From contig NZ_CP152049.1 in NCBI RefSeq assembly GCF_038630985.1, forward strand, positions 3,429,501-3,493,500: 64,000 nt of DNA. Reading direction: 5' to 3'. This DNA is from Paenibacillus sp. FSL H8-0548 (GTDB lineage: Bacteria > Bacillota > Bacilli > Paenibacillales > Paenibacillaceae). Below, piece after piece: positions 26,089 through 35,274 of this stretch; positions within the stretch are counted from its first letter, which is position 1; every line of letters begins with the position of its first letter. The translations under genes and the position numbers were made by a program. The notes beneath the pieces are model-generated. The model was not told the origin of the DNA, did not search any database, and saw only the letters and a list, made by a program, of their open reading frames with translations.

Positions 26089-27408
26089 TTGTCACAACCA
26101 CAAAAAGTAACCGTCATCGGAGCAGGTCTAGCAGGCAGTGAGGCTGCTTGGCAAATCGCGTCACAGGGAGTTCCAGTTGTTTTATATGAAATGCGTCCAG
26201 TAACGAAAACACCGGCGCATCATACAAACCAATTTGCGGAGCTTGTTTGCAGCAATAGCCTAAGAGCAAATGGACTCGCAAACGCAGTAGGCGTACTAAA
26301 GGAAGAAATGCGTCAGCTCGATTCGCTTATTTTAAGCTGCGCGGATCAACATGCAGTACCTGCTGGCGGCGCGCTTGCCGTAGACCGAGATGGCTTTTCA
26401 GGTGAAGTAACACGGAGACTTCATGAGCATCCGCTTGTTGAAGTGCGCAATGAGGAAGTAACTGAAATTCCGGCTGATGGTATTGTTGTTATCGCTACCG
26501 GTCCACTTACGGCTCCAGGCTTATCCTCACAAATTCAAGAGCTGCTGGGCGAGGAATACTTCTATTTTTACGATGCAGCTGCTCCAATCGTGGAAAAAGA
26601 TTCAATTGATATGACTAAGGTATATTTGGCTTCCAGGTACGATAAAGGGGAAGCGGCTTACTTGAACTGTCCAATGACGGAAGAGGAGTTCGAGATTTTT
26701 CACGAGGCGCTTACGACAGCCGAAAAAGCAGAGGTAAAGGATTTTGAGAAGGAAGTATATTTTGAAGGCTGCATGCCAATCGAAATTATGGCGAGCAGAG
26801 GAAAACAAACGGTATTGTTCGGACCTATGAAGCCTGTTGGGCTCGTTAATCCGCATACCGGAAAGCTGCCGCATGCTGTTATTCAGCTTCGTCAAGATAA
26901 TGCTGCTGGTACACTTTATAATTTGGTTGGCTTCCAAACTCACTTGAAATGGGGAGAACAAAAACGCGTATTCTCTTTAATTCCTGGGTTGGAAAATGCT
27001 GAATTCGTAAGATTTGGGGTCATGCACCGCAATACGTTTATTAACTCGCCAAGATTGCTTAAGCCGACCTATCAGCTCAATAATCGTGATACTTTATTTT
27101 TTGCAGGGCAAATGACGGGTGTTGAGGGTTACGTAGAGTCAGCAGCATCTGGTTTAATTGCCGGTATGAATGCTGCGAGACTAGCGCGCGGATTAGAGCC
27201 GCTTGTGCTGCCTGAGCAAACTACACTAGGAAGTATGGGTAATTATATTACGACTGCTGATTTCAAACATTTCCAGCCAATGAACGCAAATTTTGGTTTG
27301 TTTCCGCCGCTTGAAAAACGGATGCGCAGTAAAAAAGAAAAAAATGAAATGATTGCAAATCGCGCATTAGAGGGTATTGAGCAATTTAAACGGGAACATT
27401 TGCAGTAG
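26089..27408 (+). CDS. trmFO: Methylenetetrahydrofolate-tRNA-(uracil-5-)-methyltransferase TrmFO
   Basis: FAD- and folate-dependent enzyme that makes m5U54 (ribothymidine) in the T-loop of tRNAs. From a TTG at 26089 the product is 439 residues and starts as expected just before the dinucleotide-binding [15 protein letters not shown] (8-22). Also visible are [20 protein letters not shown], the [11 protein letters not shown] segment and the C-terminal [17 protein letters not shown] lies 11 bases upstream. The frame is open to 26056, but without a usable ribosome binding site. In Bacillus codV (xerC) follows; here hslV follows directly. Confidence 0.96.
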   Translation: MSQPQKVTVIGAGLAGSEAAWQIASQGVPVVLYEMRPVTKTPAHHTNQFAELVCSNSLRANGLANAVGVLKEEMRQLDSLILSCADQHAVPAGGALAVDRDGFSGEVTRRLHEHPLVEVRNEEVTEIPADGIVVIATGPLTAPGLSSQIQELLGEEYFYFYDAAAPIVEKDSIDMTKVYLASRYDKGEAAYLNCPMTEEEFEIFHEALTTAEKAEVKDFEKEVYFEGCMPIEIMASRGKQTVLFGPMKPVGLVNPHTGKLPHAVIQLRQDNAAGTLYNLVGFQTHLKWGEQKRVFSLIPGLENAEFVRFGVMHRNTFINSPRLLKPTYQLNNRDTLFFAGQMTGVEGYVESAASGLIAGMNAARLARGLEPLVLPEQTTLGSMGNYITTADFKHFQPMNANFGLFPPLEKRMRSKKEKNEMIANRALEGIEQFKREHLQ

Positions 27409-27467
27409 ACAATCGTAATGAAGACATAGCAGTTATTTTCAAAATGGATTCTTGAGGAGGCAAAGCA

Positions 27468-28013
27468 ATGGAAATGCAATTTCACGCAACTACGATTTGC
27501 GCTGTCAGGCACGAAGGAAAAGGTGCAATTGCCGGTGATGGACAAGTAACTTTCGGAAATAGCATGGTTATGAAAAATACAGCGAAAAAAGTAAGAAGGC
27601 TCTATCGCGGTCAAGTTGTTGCCGGATTTGCGGGATCGGTTGCCGATGCCATTACTTTGTTCGAGAAGTTCGAAGCGAAGCTGGAGGAGCATCATGGCAA
27701 CTTGCAGCGCTCTGCTGTGGAGCTTGCAAAGGAATGGCGTTCCGACCGGGTGCTCCGAAGGCTCGAGGCAATGATGCTTGTAATGGACAAAACGGGCTTG
27801 CTGCTGATTTCAGGTAATGGTGAAATTATAGAACCAGATGATGGTCTACTGGCTATTGGCTCAGGAGGCAGTTTTGCACTTTCGGCAGCGAGAGCGCTCA
27901 AACGTCATGCGCCGCAACTGGAAGCAAAGGATATTGCTCGCTCTTCGCTTGAGGTTGCATCTGAAATTTGTGTGTTTACGAATAGCAATATTATCGTGGA
28001 AGAGATCGAGTAA
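27468..28013 (+). CDS. hslV: ATP-dependent protease subunit HslV (ClpQ)
   Basis: Proteasome-related peptidase that pairs with HslU. 181 residues. The N terminus reads [15 protein letters not shown]; the TTI aligns with the mature N-terminal Thr-Thr-Ile of Escherichia coli HslV, so Thr8 or an N-terminal residue could be the nucleophile. Bacillus ClpQ uses a Ser near the start of a similar short extension, and no Ser is present here. GDGQVTFG and the [14 protein letters not shown] segment are conserved. GAGGAGG is seven bases before the ATG. hslU follows 68 bp later. Confidence 0.95.
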   Translation: MEMQFHATTICAVRHEGKGAIAGDGQVTFGNSMVMKNTAKKVRRLYRGQVVAGFAGSVADAITLFEKFEAKLEEHHGNLQRSAVELAKEWRSDRVLRRLEAMMLVMDKTGLLLISGNGEIIEPDDGLLAIGSGGSFALSAARALKRHAPQLEAKDIARSSLEVASEICVFTNSNIIVEEIE

Positions 28014-28081
28014 TTTTTGTGTAATCGTTGATGATGATGCGGAAAGTCTTAATAAAGCATAGATATCGGAGGGATTTTGTA

Positions 28082-29482
28082 ATGGTAAATGATGCACTGA
28101 CACCTCGCCAGATCGTAGCGGAGCTAGATAAGTATATCGTTGGACAAAAACCGGCTAAACGTTCGGTAGCCATAGCGCTTCGTAATCGCTACCGTAGAAG
28201 TTTGCTCGATGAAACGCTGCGGGATGAAATCGTTCCGAAAAATATTTTGATGATTGGACCAACCGGTGTCGGAAAAACGGAAATTGCTCGCCGATTAGCG
28301 AAGCTCGTTAAAGCGCCTTTCGTTAAGCTGGAAGCGACTAAATTTACTGAAGTCGGCTACGTTGGACGTGATGTTGAATCGATGGTGCGCGATCTCATAG
28401 AAACGGCTATTCGCATGGTGAAAACGGAGAAGACTGAAAAGGTTAAGGATAGAGCGGAGAAGCTTGCGAACGATAGAATCGTGGCACTTCTTGCACCGTC
28501 GGCAACAAAAACGAAGTCTCAGAAAAATCCTTTCGAAATGCTCTTCGGAAATCAACAGCAAACCGAGGAAACTAAGGAAGAGCCTGAGGTTGAGGATGGT
28601 TTGTATCAGAAACGATCGCAAATAAAAGAGCAGCTTGCAGCAGGCAAGCTTGAAAATGAAATGATAGAAATTGAGGTAGAGGATACCTCGCCTAATATGA
28701 TGGATATGCTCTCCGGCCAAGGTCCAGATGGTATTGGCATGAATATGCAGGAATTATTCGGACAATTAATGCCAAAAAAACCTAAGAAGCGCAAGCTGCC
28801 TGTTAAGGAAGCACGTAAGGTGCTGACTCAAGAGGAAGCCAATAAGCTAATCGACATGGACGATGTTATATCTGAATCGATTACGCGAGCAGAGCAGTCA
28901 GGCATTATTTTCATAGATGAAATTGATAAAATTGCTAGTCCATCTCGTGGTTCTGGTCCTGACGTATCTCGAGAGGGTGTTCAACGGGATATACTGCCAA
29001 TCGTAGAAGGTTCAACGGTCATGACTAAGTACGGGCCGGTCAAAACGGATTATGTTTTGTTTATTGCTGCAGGAGCCTTCCATGTTGCTAAGCCTTCGGA
29101 TTTGATTCCGGAGCTTCAGGGTAGGTTCCCGATTCGGGTGGAGTTAACGAGCCTCACGCTCGAAGATTTTGTCAGCATTTTGAAAGAGCCTAAAAATGCA
29201 TTGACTAAACAATATTCGGCATTGCTCCAAACGGAAGGCATTCAAATAGAGTTCTCAGATGAAGCTATTCACGAGCTGGCGTCCATCGCGGCAGATGTGA
29301 ATCGGAATACCGAAAACATTGGTGCCCGCAGGCTGCATACGATACTTGAAAAGCTGCTTGAAGACTTATCATTTGAAGCGCCGGAGCTCTCACTTGAGAA
29401 AATGACGATCACTCCAGAATATGTACGTGAAAAATTAGGAAGCATTGCACAAAATCGTGATTTGAGTCAATATATATTGTAG
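28082..29482 (+). CDS. hslU: ATP-dependent protease ATPase subunit HslU (ClpY)
   Basis: AAA+ unfoldase that feeds substrates to HslV. 466 residues from the ATG at 28082, with GGAGGG eight bases upstream; in-frame ATGs upstream to 28028 are rejected because that start would lie in the spacer. Walker A GPTGVGKT (59-66), an acidic intermediate (I) domain at about 110-245, Walker [12 protein letters not shown], and the sensor region in [13 protein letters not shown]. It ends in the hydrophobic Tyr-Ile-Leu tail that docks into HslV. Confidence 0.97.
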   Translation: MVNDALTPRQIVAELDKYIVGQKPAKRSVAIALRNRYRRSLLDETLRDEIVPKNILMIGPTGVGKTEIARRLAKLVKAPFVKLEATKFTEVGYVGRDVESMVRDLIETAIRMVKTEKTEKVKDRAEKLANDRIVALLAPSATKTKSQKNPFEMLFGNQQQTEETKEEPEVEDGLYQKRSQIKEQLAAGKLENEMIEIEVEDTSPNMMDMLSGQGPDGIGMNMQELFGQLMPKKPKKRKLPVKEARKVLTQEEANKLIDMDDVISESITRAEQSGIIFIDEIDKIASPSRGSGPDVSREGVQRDILPIVEGSTVMTKYGPVKTDYVLFIAAGAFHVAKPSDLIPELQGRFPIRVELTSLTLEDFVSILKEPKNALTKQYSALLQTEGIQIEFSDEAIHELASIAADVNRNTENIGARRLHTILEKLLEDLSFEAPELSLEKMTITPEYVREKLGSIAQNRDLSQYIL

Positions 29483-29509
29483 TTGTTATGAGTTCTGGGA
29501 GGCAATGGA

Positions 29510-30280
29510 ATGACTTTACTAACTAAGACAAGAACGCTGAACCGTTTGCTGCAGCGGGCTGCTGGCAAGGCTCTCAGCTTTAGAGAAATGGCAGAGGTGC
29601 TTTGCACGACGATTCAGACGAATGTGTTCGTTGTCAGTCGCAAGGGAAAGATACTTGGCTGTTCAGCAGTAGATCCTTATAATCATGATTTTATGAGAAC
29701 ATTATCTGCTGATGAGCTTCGGTTTCCACAGGCAAGCAACGTGCAGTTTCTTGATATGCAGGAGACGATGACGAATGTAAATCCCGATCCTGGCATCTAT
29801 GAAACCTTTCCAAGGTTGGGAGATCAAGAAATTATGACGGTAGTGCCGATTATCGGCGGGGGGGATCGTCTCGGTACGTTAGTGCTGACTCGGGTAGCTG
29901 GCGCTTTTGACGATGAAGATCTTATTTTGGCTGAATATGGCTCTACGATTGTAGGGATGGAAATTTTGCGTGAGCGGACTGAGGAAATTGAGCAGGAGGT
30001 TCGCAGCCGAGCTGTAGTAGCTGTCGCTGTTGGTTCATTGTCATTTAGTGAGCTGGAAGCGGTGGAGCACATATTTGAAGAGCTTGATGGCAAGGAAGGA
30101 CTGCTGGTCGCTTCGAAAATTGCAGACCGAGTAGGCATCACTCGCTCCGTTATTGTTAATGCATTGCGTAAGCTCGAGAGTGCAGGAGTGATAGAAACAA
30201 GATCACTTGGCATGAAGGGCACGTACATTAAAATATTAAATCACCAGCTTTTTCAAGAACTAGATAAGATCAAATCGTAA
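29510..30280 (+). CDS. codY: GTP- and branched-chain amino acid-sensing regulator CodY
   Basis: Global repressor of stationary-phase and nutrient-limitation genes. 256 residues. N-terminal GAF domain (about 1-150) that binds branched-chain amino acids, and a C-terminal winged helix-turn-helix (about 200-225: [21 protein letters not shown]) ending in [16 protein letters not shown] precedes the ATG. It follows hslU by 27 bp and ends before a strong terminator. In B. subtilis CodY represses the fla/che operon that starts next door. Confidence 0.97.
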   Translation: MTLLTKTRTLNRLLQRAAGKALSFREMAEVLCTTIQTNVFVVSRKGKILGCSAVDPYNHDFMRTLSADELRFPQASNVQFLDMQETMTNVNPDPGIYETFPRLGDQEIMTVVPIIGGGDRLGTLVLTRVAGAFDDEDLILAEYGSTIVGMEILRERTEEIEQEVRSRAVVAVAVGSLSFSELEAVEHIFEELDGKEGLLVASKIADRVGITRSVIVNALRKLESAGVIETRSLGMKGTYIKILNHQLFQELDKIKS

Positions 30281-30302
30281 ATCGATATCTTTATATGACT
30301 TT

Positions 30303-30336
30303 AGCCCTATCTTTTTATAAAGATAGGGCTTTTTTC
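30303..30336 (+). terminator. Rho-independent terminator after codY
   Basis: AGCCCTATCTTT (30303-30314) pairs perfectly with AAAGATAGGGCT (30319-30330), 4-nt loop, followed by a T-run. It separates codY from the flagellar operon. Confidence 0.93.
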
Positions 30337-30373
30337 TTATTGTAATAAATTAGGAAAATGAGGAATATTATCA

Positions 30374-30425
30374 TGTCGGCGAAAACCGACAAACGAATCT
30401 CATTTTTTTAATTTTTACTGTCGAA
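30374..30425 (+). promoter_or_regulatory. Palindrome and Spo0A-box-like site before flgB
   Basis: TGTCGG (30374-30379) and CCGACA (30386-30391) form a perfect 6-bp inverted repeat around CGAAAA. TGTCGAA, a perfect match to the Spo0A box core, lies at 30419-30425. Both are in the only upstream regulatory space of the fla/che operon (30337-30495). No convincing sigma-A or sigma-D promoter was resolved there: TATTAT at 30368-30373 lacks a -35 at normal spacing. Confidence 0.4.
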
Positions 30426-30495
30426 TAAAGAAGGAATGAGCAGTAATCTGTTGAATACGTAATTATGATCTTCTAATTGAAAGTGGTGAAACTGC

Positions 30496-30909
30496 ATGAA
30501 TTTGTTGAATGGCGCTTCATTTCAAAGAATGGAAGGTGCGCTTCAAGCAGCAGAAATGAGACAGCGGGTCATTTCAAATAACGTCGCAAACAATGATACG
30601 CCGCATTTCAAACGTTCTGAGGTTTTATTTGAAACGTTATTGGAGCAAACGCTGGGAAATAATCAAGGGAAATTAAATGGTCAGCGAACGAATGAGAAAC
30701 ATATTTCGATTGGGTCAGCATCTTCTAAAATACCTATACCCAAACTTATCACGGATGAAACAACTGCGATGAATAATAATCAAAATAATGTTGATATCGA
30801 TCGCGAAATGTCGTTACTGGCTAAAAACCAATTAAGCTACAGCGTATATGTCCAGCAAATTAATCACGAAGTAAGAATGATACGGACAGCAATTGAGGGG
30901 AGAGGCTAA
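30496..30909 (+). CDS. flgB: Flagellar basal-body rod protein FlgB
   Basis: First gene of the fla/che operon; proximal rod subunit. 137 residues, with the N-terminal rod motif SNNVANNDTPHFKRSEV and the C-terminal heptad helix (VDIDREMSLLAKNQLSYSVYVQQINHEVRMIRTAI). AAGTGGTGA lies about nine bases before the ATG. flgC begins 2 bp after the stop. Confidence 0.96.
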   Translation: MNLLNGASFQRMEGALQAAEMRQRVISNNVANNDTPHFKRSEVLFETLLEQTLGNNQGKLNGQRTNEKHISIGSASSKIPIPKLITDETTAMNNNQNNVDIDREMSLLAKNQLSYSVYVQQINHEVRMIRTAIEGRG

Positions 30910-30911
30910 TA

Positions 30912-31361
30912 ATGAAACTGTCAACAGGATTTGATATTAGTGCCTCCGCTTTAACAGCGCAGCGGCTTCGTATGGATGTTATTTCTTCAAACATCGCAAA
31001 TGCAGAAACAACCCGAGGCAGCTACGTGAATGGTCAGTTCCAGCCATATAAAAGAAAAATGGTTGTCATGGAGTCACTGCAACCGTCATTTTCAAGTGTG
31101 CTTACTCAGCAAATGAATGGGAAATCAGCGGCACAAGGGGTTAAGGTCACTAAAATTAAAGAGGATGATTCGCCGAATAAGCTCGTATACAATCCAACAC
31201 ATCCGGATGCAGACAAAAATGGCTATGTAAATATGCCCAATGTTGATGTAACGAAGGAAATGGTTGATATGATTAGTGCTACACGCTCATATGAGGCAAA
31301 TGTAACTGCACTAAATGCTACAAAATCGATGTTTGTAAAGGTGCTAGAAATAGGTAAATAA
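30912..31361 (+). CDS. flgC: Flagellar basal-body rod protein FlgC
   Basis: Proximal rod subunit partnered with FlgB. 149 residues, with SSNIANAETTRGSYVNGQF near residue 30, VMESLQPSF, and the C-terminal NVDVTKEMVDMISATRSYEANVTALNATKSM helix. AGGGGAGAGGC precedes the ATG. A 98-bp repeat copy separates it from fliE, an unusual gap in an otherwise tightly packed operon. Confidence 0.96.
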   Translation: MKLSTGFDISASALTAQRLRMDVISSNIANAETTRGSYVNGQFQPYKRKMVVMESLQPSFSSVLTQQMNGKSAAQGVKVTKIKEDDSPNKLVYNPTHPDADKNGYVNMPNVDVTKEMVDMISATRSYEANVTALNATKSMFVKVLEIGK

Positions 31362-31369
31362 CACTACAT

Positions 31370-31468
31370 AAGGTGAAGCGGCAGTCGCAGTCCTTTGGCG
31401 GCGTTTCGAATTTCATTCCGAGAAATATAAAGAAAGTATGGGTGAAATAATATACTTTCCTATATTTT
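31370..31468 (-). repeat. Single inverted copy of the 98-bp palindromic repeat
   Basis: The reverse complement aligns over its whole length with the units at 22017-22310 (99 nt, one extra base, scattered substitutions). The central block (TTTCATTCCGAGAAATATA, AGAAAGTATGG, TACTTTCCTATATTT read on plus) is nearly identical. Hairpin A is conserved here (GAAAGTAT/ATACTTTC and AAATATA/TATATTT). It lies between flgC and fliE inside the operon. Confidence 0.88.
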
Positions 31469-31500
31469 AAAACAACAGATGAAGCAGGAGGGAAATAATA

Positions 31501-31806
31501 ATGATTCAATCGATGATGCTCGGTTCCGTACAGCCAGTAAAAATAACTGAAGCTACTTCGATTCAACAAGCGACTCCAGCACAAGCAACACAATCTTTTG
31601 GAGAATTTCTACAAACGGCTATCGAAGGTGTTAACAGTCAAGAGCAAAACGTTCATAAGCTCAATGACAAGTATTTGATAGGTGAAGTCGATGTTTCAAA
31701 GGTGTTGATTGCTTCTGAGCAATCGTTGCTTAGCTTGCAGTTAACCTCACAGATCCGCAACAAAGTGGTTGAGGCATATCAAGAAATTATGCGGATGCAA
31801 ATATAA
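31501..31806 (+). CDS. fliE: Flagellar hook-basal body protein FliE
   Basis: Joins the MS ring to the rod. 101 residues, with the family pattern FGEFLQTAIEGVNSQEQ, VDVSKVLIASEQSLLSLQLTSQIRNKVVEAYQEIMRMQI at the end. GCAGGAGGG lies eight bases before the ATG. It follows the inverted 98-bp repeat. Confidence 0.96.
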   Translation: MIQSMMLGSVQPVKITEATSIQQATPAQATQSFGEFLQTAIEGVNSQEQNVHKLNDKYLIGEVDVSKVLIASEQSLLSLQLTSQIRNKVVEAYQEIMRMQI

Positions 31807-31848
31807 TCGTACTTATGTCCTAGGAAAGTATTTGGGTGAGGTGACAAC

Positions 31849-33417
31849 GTGAACGAAAGAATCGCCCAATATCGGGTAAGGCTCACACAGTTTTGGAGCC
31901 AGATGGGCAGAAAACAAAAAATATGGTTGGGAGCATCAATTGCTGGGCTCTTGCTAACGATCATTTTGTTAACAATTGTGTTTACAAGAACGGAATATGA
32001 GATTGCTTTTCAAAGCTTGGATACTGCTGATGCAGCGGCTATTATGACCTATTTGGACAGCAGCGGCATTCCATACGAGCTTAGCGGCAATGGGAAAAAT
32101 ATTTCTGTGCCAAGCACTGATGCAGCGCGAATCAAGGTCGATGTAGGTTCACAAGGATTGGTTCAAAATGGGTCATTGGGCTTTGAGGCTTTTACTACGA
32201 GTTCTAGTGCATTTGGTTCAACAGAGAACGAATTCAATGTTAAGTATTTGAATGCATTAAATGGAGAGATTCAACAGCTTCTGAACGCGATGCAAGGGAT
32301 TGAAAGCTCTAAAGTGCTGGTTAACCTTCCAGAGGAGAGTGTGTTTCTCTCTACTGAAGAAGCTAAACAAGCCTCAGCCTCCATTATGTTGAAATTTACT
32401 ACTGGTTATCGTCCTAGTCAAAAAGAAGTTGACGGGTATTATAATCTTGTGAAAACAGCAGTGCCTAACTTGGCAATAAAGGATATTACAGTTTCTAGTC
32501 CCGAAGGAGAATTATCATTCTCAGAGGAAACCGGTGGCATAGCAGGAAATACAGTTGCGATTGAATCTCAGTTTGTCATTCAGAAGAAATATGAATCAGA
32601 ACTGAAGAAGAGTATCCAAGAATTTCTCGGTGCGATTGTCGGTCCTGAAAATTTAGTTATTCAAGTATCGAGCAGCATGAATTTCGATAAGAAGAGTTCA
32701 CAAGAGTCTGTTGTGAGGCCGCTGGATAACAACGATAATAATGGGATTATTCTTAGTGAAGAGATCGTTAATAATAGCTCGACGGGTGGTTCTGATCAAA
32801 ATGGCGGTGTAGCAGGTACTGGAGAAACAGATGTACCTGGTTATGAGGCAGCCTCGAGTACGGAAAGTTCTGAATCAAGCTCGATTATTAGAAATTATGA
32901 TGTTACTCGAATAATCAATAACATTGATTCTGCACCGTATGTGTTAAAAGACCTTTCTATTAGTATCGGCATCGAGCAGTCAGAATTGAATGATGAAGCC
33001 AGCAAAGCTGCAATTATGTCGGCGATGACGGCGTTGGTAAGATCTCAATTAGCTGATTCTGGACAAGATGTGAACGATGATGTCATGATGGAGAAGAAAG
33101 TAACCTTGATCGCACGAACTTTCTCAGGCAGCAGCTCAGCTAGCAATACAGGCTTAATGTCAACACCTTGGCTTATCGGCATTGGTGGCGCAGCACTGGC
33201 GATTATCGCAGGCTTAATCTATGCATTAGCGCGTCGTCGGAAAAAACAAGTTCAAGAAGAAGTTGAAATGTCGCAGCCAGCTCCGATTGAATATCCTACT
33301 CTTGATATGGAAAACGTCAATAATGATAGTCAAGCCCGGAAAAATCTTGAAACACTCGCCAAACGTAAACCAGATGAGTTTGTTAATCTTCTTCGCACAT
33401 GGCTAGCGGATGAATAG
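31849..33417 (+). CDS. fliF: Flagellar MS-ring protein FliF
   Basis: Membrane ring that nucleates basal-body assembly. 522 residues from a GTG with GGTGAGGTGA upstream. Transmembrane segments at about residues 25-45 and 440-460 bracket the periplasmic ring-building domains (including FNVKYLNALNGEIQQLL and the VLVNLPEESVF strand). A Ser/Gly-rich low-complexity loop lies near 300-345. The C-terminal tail (ARKNLETLAKRKPDEFVNLLRTWLADE) is the FliG-binding helix. fliG follows with a 11-bp gap. Confidence 0.97.
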   Translation: MNERIAQYRVRLTQFWSQMGRKQKIWLGASIAGLLLTIILLTIVFTRTEYEIAFQSLDTADAAAIMTYLDSSGIPYELSGNGKNISVPSTDAARIKVDVGSQGLVQNGSLGFEAFTTSSSAFGSTENEFNVKYLNALNGEIQQLLNAMQGIESSKVLVNLPEESVFLSTEEAKQASASIMLKFTTGYRPSQKEVDGYYNLVKTAVPNLAIKDITVSSPEGELSFSEETGGIAGNTVAIESQFVIQKKYESELKKSIQEFLGAIVGPENLVIQVSSSMNFDKKSSQESVVRPLDNNDNNGIILSEEIVNNSSTGGSDQNGGVAGTGETDVPGYEAASSTESSESSSIIRNYDVTRIINNIDSAPYVLKDLSISIGIEQSELNDEASKAAIMSAMTALVRSQLADSGQDVNDDVMMEKKVTLIARTFSGSSSASNTGLMSTPWLIGIGGAALAIIAGLIYALARRRKKQVQEEVEMSQPAPIEYPTLDMENVNNDSQARKNLETLAKRKPDEFVNLLRTWLADE

Positions 33418-33428
33418 AGGTGGTTCAA

Positions 33429-34442
33429 TTGTCTAAAGCAATGCAAGGATTATCAGGACGTCAAAAAGCAGCGATTTTGCTTATTACACTGGGACCTGAA
33501 GTATCTGCACAAATATTCAAAAATTTGCGAGATGAAGAGATTGAGCAGCTTACGCTTGAAATCGCGAATGTAAGAAAAGTAGATAGTCATGATCGTGAAA
33601 CCATTATAAGTGAGTTTCATCAAATATGTATGGCTCAGGAGTACATTACACAAGGCGGTATATCTTACGCAAAGGATATATTGGAGAAGGCACTTGGCGA
33701 ACAAAAAGCGCTTGAGGTCATTAATCGCTTGACGGCCACGCTGCAGGTTAGGCCGTTCGACTTTGCTAGAAAAGCAGAGCCTACTCAAATTTTGAATTTT
33801 ATTCAAAACGAAAACCCGCAGACGATTGCCTTAGTATTATCCTATTTACAGTCAGAGCAGTCCTCGCACATTCTTTCTTCGCTTCCCCAAGAGAAACAAG
33901 CGGAGGTCGCAAGGCGAATAGCGCTTATGGACAGTACATCGCCTGAAGTTATTTCACAGGTTGAGCGTGTACTGGAGCAAAAGCTGTCATCAACGGTTAC
34001 TCAGGATTACACAAATGCTGGTGGTGTCGATTCAATTGTACAAATATTGAACGGCGTCGATCGCGGTACAGAGCGTACTATTCTGGATGCTCTTGAAATT
34101 CAAGATCCGGAGCTCGCGGAAGAAATTAAGAAACGTATGTTTGTATTTGAGGATATTGTTAATATCGACAATCGTTCGATTCAACGGATCATCCGTGATA
34201 TTGAAAACACGGATCTTCAGCTTGCGCTTAAAGTGGCTAGTGAAGAGGTTCGTGAAGCCATATTTAGAAATATGTCGAAACGTATGGCTGATACCTTTAA
34301 AGAGGAAATGGAATTTATGGGACCTGTTCGACTTCGCGATGTAGAAGAAGCACAAACACGTATCGTGGCTACAATTCGGAGACTGGAAGAGTCTGGTGAA
34401 ATTATAATTGCCCGCGGTGGAGGAGACGATATCATTGTCTAA
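33429..34442 (+). CDS. fliG: Flagellar motor switch protein FliG
   Basis: Rotor component that contacts FliF, FliM and the stator. 337 residues from a TTG at 33429 with AGAGGTGG five bases upstream, giving an N terminus that runs into LSGRQKAAILLITLGPEVS as in Bacillus FliG. A GTG at 33420 is in frame but lies inside the ribosome binding site. The EHPQ-like motif appears as ENPQTIALVLSYL. Charged C-terminal motor residues are in the FEDIVNIDNRSIQRIIRDIE region. It overlaps fliH by 8 bp. Confidence 0.96.
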   Translation: MSKAMQGLSGRQKAAILLITLGPEVSAQIFKNLRDEEIEQLTLEIANVRKVDSHDRETIISEFHQICMAQEYITQGGISYAKDILEKALGEQKALEVINRLTATLQVRPFDFARKAEPTQILNFIQNENPQTIALVLSYLQSEQSSHILSSLPQEKQAEVARRIALMDSTSPEVISQVERVLEQKLSSTVTQDYTNAGGVDSIVQILNGVDRGTERTILDALEIQDPELAEEIKKRMFVFEDIVNIDNRSIQRIIRDIENTDLQLALKVASEEVREAIFRNMSKRMADTFKEEMEFMGPVRLRDVEEAQTRIVATIRRLEESGEIIIARGGGDDIIV

Positions 34443-35274
34443 TCTGATAAAATCTTCGAGTGTTATTAATCTGGAACAATTTAAAAAGCTGGAAGGGCTC
34501 GCTCAAAACAGTATTGAAGCAAATGAAGTGGATGCTCCGGAGGAACAACAAGAGATTAGTCCGGATGAAGCTACGATTTCATTGCGAGATCAAATTTTGA
34601 ATGATGCACAGCTGTATGCAGAGGAACGGCTTCGTGAAGCTTCACAAGAAAGCGAGAAGCTGCTAACGGATACGCAGCAGCAAATTGATGTCTGGTGGCT
34701 CCAAAAAAGAACTGAAGATGAGGAAGCCTCAGTAGCTTCGCGAAATGCCGGCTATGAGCGTGGATATGCAGAAGGAGCAGCGCAATCTGAATTAGAGCTG
34801 CGTCAGAACTGGGAGCAAAAGATAGCAGAAGCATCCGAGGTTTTGAAAACTGCTTTTGACATGCGTGAACAAATCATTCAGGAAGCAGAGCCTTTCCTAG
34901 TTGAGTTAAGCTGTGCAATTGCTGAAAAAATTATTGGGCAGCAGCTAACACTTGCACCAGACATGGCTATTGAGCTCATTCGGAAATCGCTATCGAGAAG
35001 AAGAGAGCAGGGCGTTATCACGCTATGTGTCTCACCAGCTCATCTTGCATTCGTACAGGCAGCCAGAGAAGAGCTTCATTTCGCTATCGATTCGCAGGCG
35101 GAGCTCCAAATATTACCTGATTCTACTGTGAAGGATAACGGTTGTGTCATTCGATCTTCATTTGGAAGTATTGATGCGCGTATCGATACACAGTTGTCGG
35201 AAATTAAACGTGAGTTAATCCATCTTGCTCATCATAGCGGCGAAGAGCGAGGACATTTTGATGATATTGAATAA
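34435..35274 (+). CDS. fliH: Flagellar export ATPase regulator FliH
   Basis: Binds and regulates the FliI ATPase at the export gate. 279 residues from a TTG at 34435 that has GGAGGAGA eight bases upstream, giving SNLIKSSSVINLEQFKK. The middle is an acidic, Gln/Glu-rich coiled coil (about 55-130), with the C-terminal V-type ATPase E-subunit-like domain (VELSCAIAEKIIGQQL, VIRSSFGSIDARIDTQLSEIKREL). Longer upstream frames overlap fliG and are rejected. It overlaps the start of fliI by 14 bp. Confidence 0.92.
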   Translation: MSNLIKSSSVINLEQFKKLEGLAQNSIEANEVDAPEEQQEISPDEATISLRDQILNDAQLYAEERLREASQESEKLLTDTQQQIDVWWLQKRTEDEEASVASRNAGYERGYAEGAAQSELELRQNWEQKIAEASEVLKTAFDMREQIIQEAEPFLVELSCAIAEKIIGQQLTLAPDMAIELIRKSLSRRREQGVITLCVSPAHLAFVQAAREELHFAIDSQAELQILPDSTVKDNGCVIRSSFGSIDARIDTQLSEIKRELIHLAHHSGEERGHFDDIE

